Source: Mycobacterium numidiamassiliense
Lineage (GTDB): Bacteria > Actinomycetota > Actinomycetes > Mycobacteriales > Mycobacteriaceae
Length of the DNA stretch: 64,000 nt
Reading direction: 5' to 3'
Assembly: GCF_900157365.1 (NCBI RefSeq)
Contig: NZ_FUEZ01000004.1
Location: 372,001-436,000 of the forward strand
The notes beneath the pieces are model-generated. The model was not told where the DNA came from and searched no databases. It saw nothing but the letters and a program-made list of their open reading frames with translations. The position numbers and the translations under genes are program-made. The number at the start of each line of letters is the position of its first letter. The first letter of the stretch is position 1. Below are positions 62,311 to 64,000 of this stretch, piece after piece.

Positions 62311-63621
62311 CTACGGCTGCCACCAGGGCCGCAGCGGCAGGCTGTCGGCGCCACGCCGCTCGACATTGGCGGCCAGCACGTGATGGAGCTGCAGATTGTT
62401 CTGCTCGAACGCCACCCGCGAGCCCGCCATGTACAGGCCCCACACCTTGGCGATCGGCAGACCGACCTCGTCGACCGCGGAGTCCCAATGCTCGACCAGG
62501 TTGTGGCACCAGTCTCGTAGCGTCATCGCGTAGTGATGCCGGAAGTTCTCGGTGTGCAGCACCTCGAAGCCGGCCTCCTGGACCTCGCTGATGATGCGTC
62601 CGGACCCGGTCAGCTCCCCGTCCGGGAAAACATAGCGGTCGGTGAATCCGCCGGCAAACGAGTGCTGCTCGTTGTCGTGCCGGGTGATGCAGTGATTGAG
62701 CAGCAGGCCGCCGACCCGCAGCTTCGACTTGAGGAAGCCGAAATAGGCCGGGTAATTCCGGACGCCGATGTGCTCGGTCAGACCGATCGACGACACGGCG
62801 TCGAACTCCGTCTCACCCACATCCCGGTAATCGGAGAACCGCACCTCGGCCAGATCGGCGAGCCCGTCGTCGGCGACGGCCTGCTGCGCCCACTTCGCCT
62901 GCTCGGCCGACAGCGTGGCACCGATGACCCGGACGCCCCTGCTGGCGGCGTAACGCACCATGCCACCCCAGCCGCAGCCGACGTCGAGCAGCCGATCGCC
63001 GGGCTGTAGCGCAAGCTTGTCGAAGATCAGCCGGTACTTGTTCTCCTGCGCCTCCTCCAGCGTCGCGTCGACGTCGGGATAGACCGCACACGTATAGGTC
63101 ATCGACGGCCCGAGCAGCCATTCGTAGAACGTGTTGGACACGTCGTAGTGGTGGTGGATGGCTTCTGCGTCACGAGTCTTGCTGTGCAGCAAGCCATCAG
63201 CGACCCGGCGCCAGCGCGGCGGTGTCTCCTGCGGCGGCGGGGGGATCGGCACGAAATGCTCGACGCCGATCGAGCGCACGACAGTAGCCATCTCGCGCGC
63301 CGATGGGCGTTTGAAGTTGACCCGGTCGGCAAGCGTCTTGAGCAGCTCGTAGGGATCGCCGGGGTGCACGCCGTATGCCTGCAGTTCACCCGAGATATAG
63401 GCCCGGGCGATGCCGAGCTCGCCGGGGGCCGTCGCCAGATACGTCGCGCCGCGAGGGGAGCGAAGGTCCAGGCCCAGCTCGGCGTCTTCACTGCCGGCCG
63501 TGCTGCCGTCGTACGCGGTGAACTTGAGGGGCTGTCGCCCGGTCGCGGTGAACAGGGCCAGTACCTCGGCCATGTTCAGCTTCCCGGTCGTCGCGCGGTA
63601 AGGCTCTCTGGTCGTCGTCAT
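62311..63621 (-). CDS. SAM-dependent fatty-acid methyltransferase (Rv3720-like, BfaA/TmsB type)
   Basis: A 436-residue cyclopropane-synthase-family methyltransferase. The SAM motif is LLDVGCGWGGMVRYAASRGV; HHHYDVSNTFYEWLLG (substrate/SAM entry) and SSIGLTEHIG are family hallmarks, and AVYPDVDATLEEAQENK follows the pattern. Proteins of this locus methylate the double bond of oleate to 10-methylene-stearate in tuberculostearic acid synthesis. The ATG overlaps the upstream FAD-oxidoreductase stop as ATGA, so reductase and methyltransferase are coupled. It converges with dnaX (6 bp). Confidence 0.92.
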   Translation of the reverse strand: MTTTREPYRATTGKLNMAEVLALFTATGRQPLKFTAYDGSTAGSEDAELGLDLRSPRGATYLATAPGELGIARAYISGELQAYGVHPGDPYELLKTLADRVNFKRPSAREMATVVRSIGVEHFVPIPPPPQETPPRWRRVADGLLHSKTRDAEAIHHHYDVSNTFYEWLLGPSMTYTCAVYPDVDATLEEAQENKYRLIFDKLALQPGDRLLDVGCGWGGMVRYAASRGVRVIGATLSAEQAKWAQQAVADDGLADLAEVRFSDYRDVGETEFDAVSSIGLTEHIGVRNYPAYFGFLKSKLRVGGLLLNHCITRHDNEQHSFAGGFTDRYVFPDGELTGSGRIISEVQEAGFEVLHTENFRHHYAMTLRDWCHNLVEHWDSAVDEVGLPIAKVWGLYMAGSRVAFEQNNLQLHHVLAANVERRGADSLPLRPWWQP

Positions 63622-64000
63622 CGCCGTTGCACCGCCTTCGCGTAGAGATCAAGTAGACGAGAATCGGGGTCGTAGGACTTCTTGACCGTCTTGTACGCCT
63701 CCCCGCCGTAGAGCTCGTCGAACTGCTCACGGGTGTAGAAGGAATCGGAGTACAACGACTTGTGTCCGTCGAGCTCACTGACCCTCGCCTCGATGCTCCG
63801 GTTGGTGACGTCCGCTGTGACGCCCGTCGGCACCGAAGACCAGAATCCGATGTTGACGTAGGTTTGGTCTGGCCGTATGGGGTACAGCGGCCAGCCGTCA
63901 TGATCGCGAATCCGTAACGGGCACAACCAGATCGGCGTGATCGGCACGCTAGCCAAGAACCATTCCAGGAATTCGCAGGCCCGACCGATCGGTACCTCGA
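63618..64000 (-). CDS. FAD-dependent oxidoreductase (Rv3719-like, BfaB/TmsA type), C-terminal part
   Basis: The C-terminal 126 residues of a longer protein entering from the right edge. It contains SVPITPIWLCPLRIRD, YPIRPDQTYVNIGFWSSVP and a final YKTVKKSYDPDSRLLDLYAK, typical of the C-terminal end of DWF1/oxidase-type FAD enzymes. In tuberculostearic acid synthesis this partner reduces 10-methylene-stearate to the branched product. Coupled to the methyltransferase by a 4-base overlap. The N-terminal FAD domain is outside the window. Confidence 0.85.
   Translation of the reverse strand, partial: EVPIGRACEFLEWFLASVPITPIWLCPLRIRDHDGWPLYPIRPDQTYVNIGFWSSVPTGVTADVTNRSIEARVSELDGHKSLYSDSFYTREQFDELYGGEAYKTVKKSYDPDSRLLDLYAKAVQRR

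Overview
The window reads as a slow-grower-type, high-GC Mycobacterium chromosome. Its right end carries a recognisable mycobacterial core: an Rv3723-like membrane protein, tRNA-Ser(GGA), the small SRP RNA (ffs), the aspartate aminotransferase AspC (Rv3722c), dnaX (Rv3721c), and the methyltransferase/FAD-oxidoreductase pair Rv3720/Rv3719 used for tuberculostearic acid. Further left are a cutinase and an NAD-dependent epimerase (Rv3724/Rv3725-like) and the divergent ligC / Prim-Pol pair (Rv3731/Rv3730c). In M. tuberculosis these genes lie close together. Here about 23 kb of other genes separates the Prim-Pol from the epimerase, and about 12 kb separates the cutinase from the Rv3723-like gene, so the window is a conserved backbone with large accessory insertions. 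No insertion sequence, rRNA or CRISPR array is visible. Family assignments and comparisons with M. tuberculosis are from recall of known sequences, not from a search.

Layout. 0-4.1 kb: MFS efflux pump plus TetR, divergent from an FAD-linked oxidase and an APC permease. 4.5-7.4 kb: exported proteins (MspA-family porin-like, two small secreted proteins) and a DUF4239 membrane protein. 7.6-11.5 kb: MarR, a universal stress protein, and a tightly overlapping operon (DapB-like dehydrogenase, VOC, SDR, TetR). 11.7-20.4 kb: DUF1330, BacA-like ABC transporter, wax ester synthase/DGAT, Nudix, P450, mycofactocin-type SDR, LigC and Prim-Pol. 20.7-31.2 kb: lipoproteins including two tiny lipoprotein-like ORFs, a 2-hydroxyacid dehydrogenase, a diguanylate cyclase, a rhomboid-like protein coupled to a second LysA-like decarboxylase, and a cyclase-ATPase-LuxR regulator with non-canonical cyclase residues.

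31.3-43 kb is a catabolic island. It holds a P450, a Rieske oxygenase, a close 6-oxocamphor hydrolase homologue with all five catalytic residues, an SDR, an aldehyde dehydrogenase, several F420-type oxidoreductases and two paralogous TetR regulators. Five GCGATCGC-centred palindromes, in two sequence subclasses, sit mainly at its promoters. Together they suggest a terpenoid or alicyclic-ketone pathway: hydroxylation, oxidation to a beta-diketone, hydrolytic C-C cleavage, then aldehyde oxidation. The island also keeps the frameshifted remnant of another SDR behind an intact operator.

43.8-49.7 kb: epimerase, cutinase, CsbD-like stress protein with a strong intrinsic terminator, a beta-lactamase-fold esterase, a Sap/GAP-like membrane protein, a DUF732 protein and a second DapB-like dehydrogenase. 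49.7-55.8 kb is the other unusual locus: a TPR protein translationally coupled to a CHAT-domain protease with its His/Cys dyad, a convergent two-helix membrane protein with a CxxC motif, and a coupled pair of proteins I do not recognise. This looks like an uncharacterised protease-based sensing or conflict module. The window closes with an LpqH-like lipoprotein, a ParB-like small protein, a crotonase and the core genes above.
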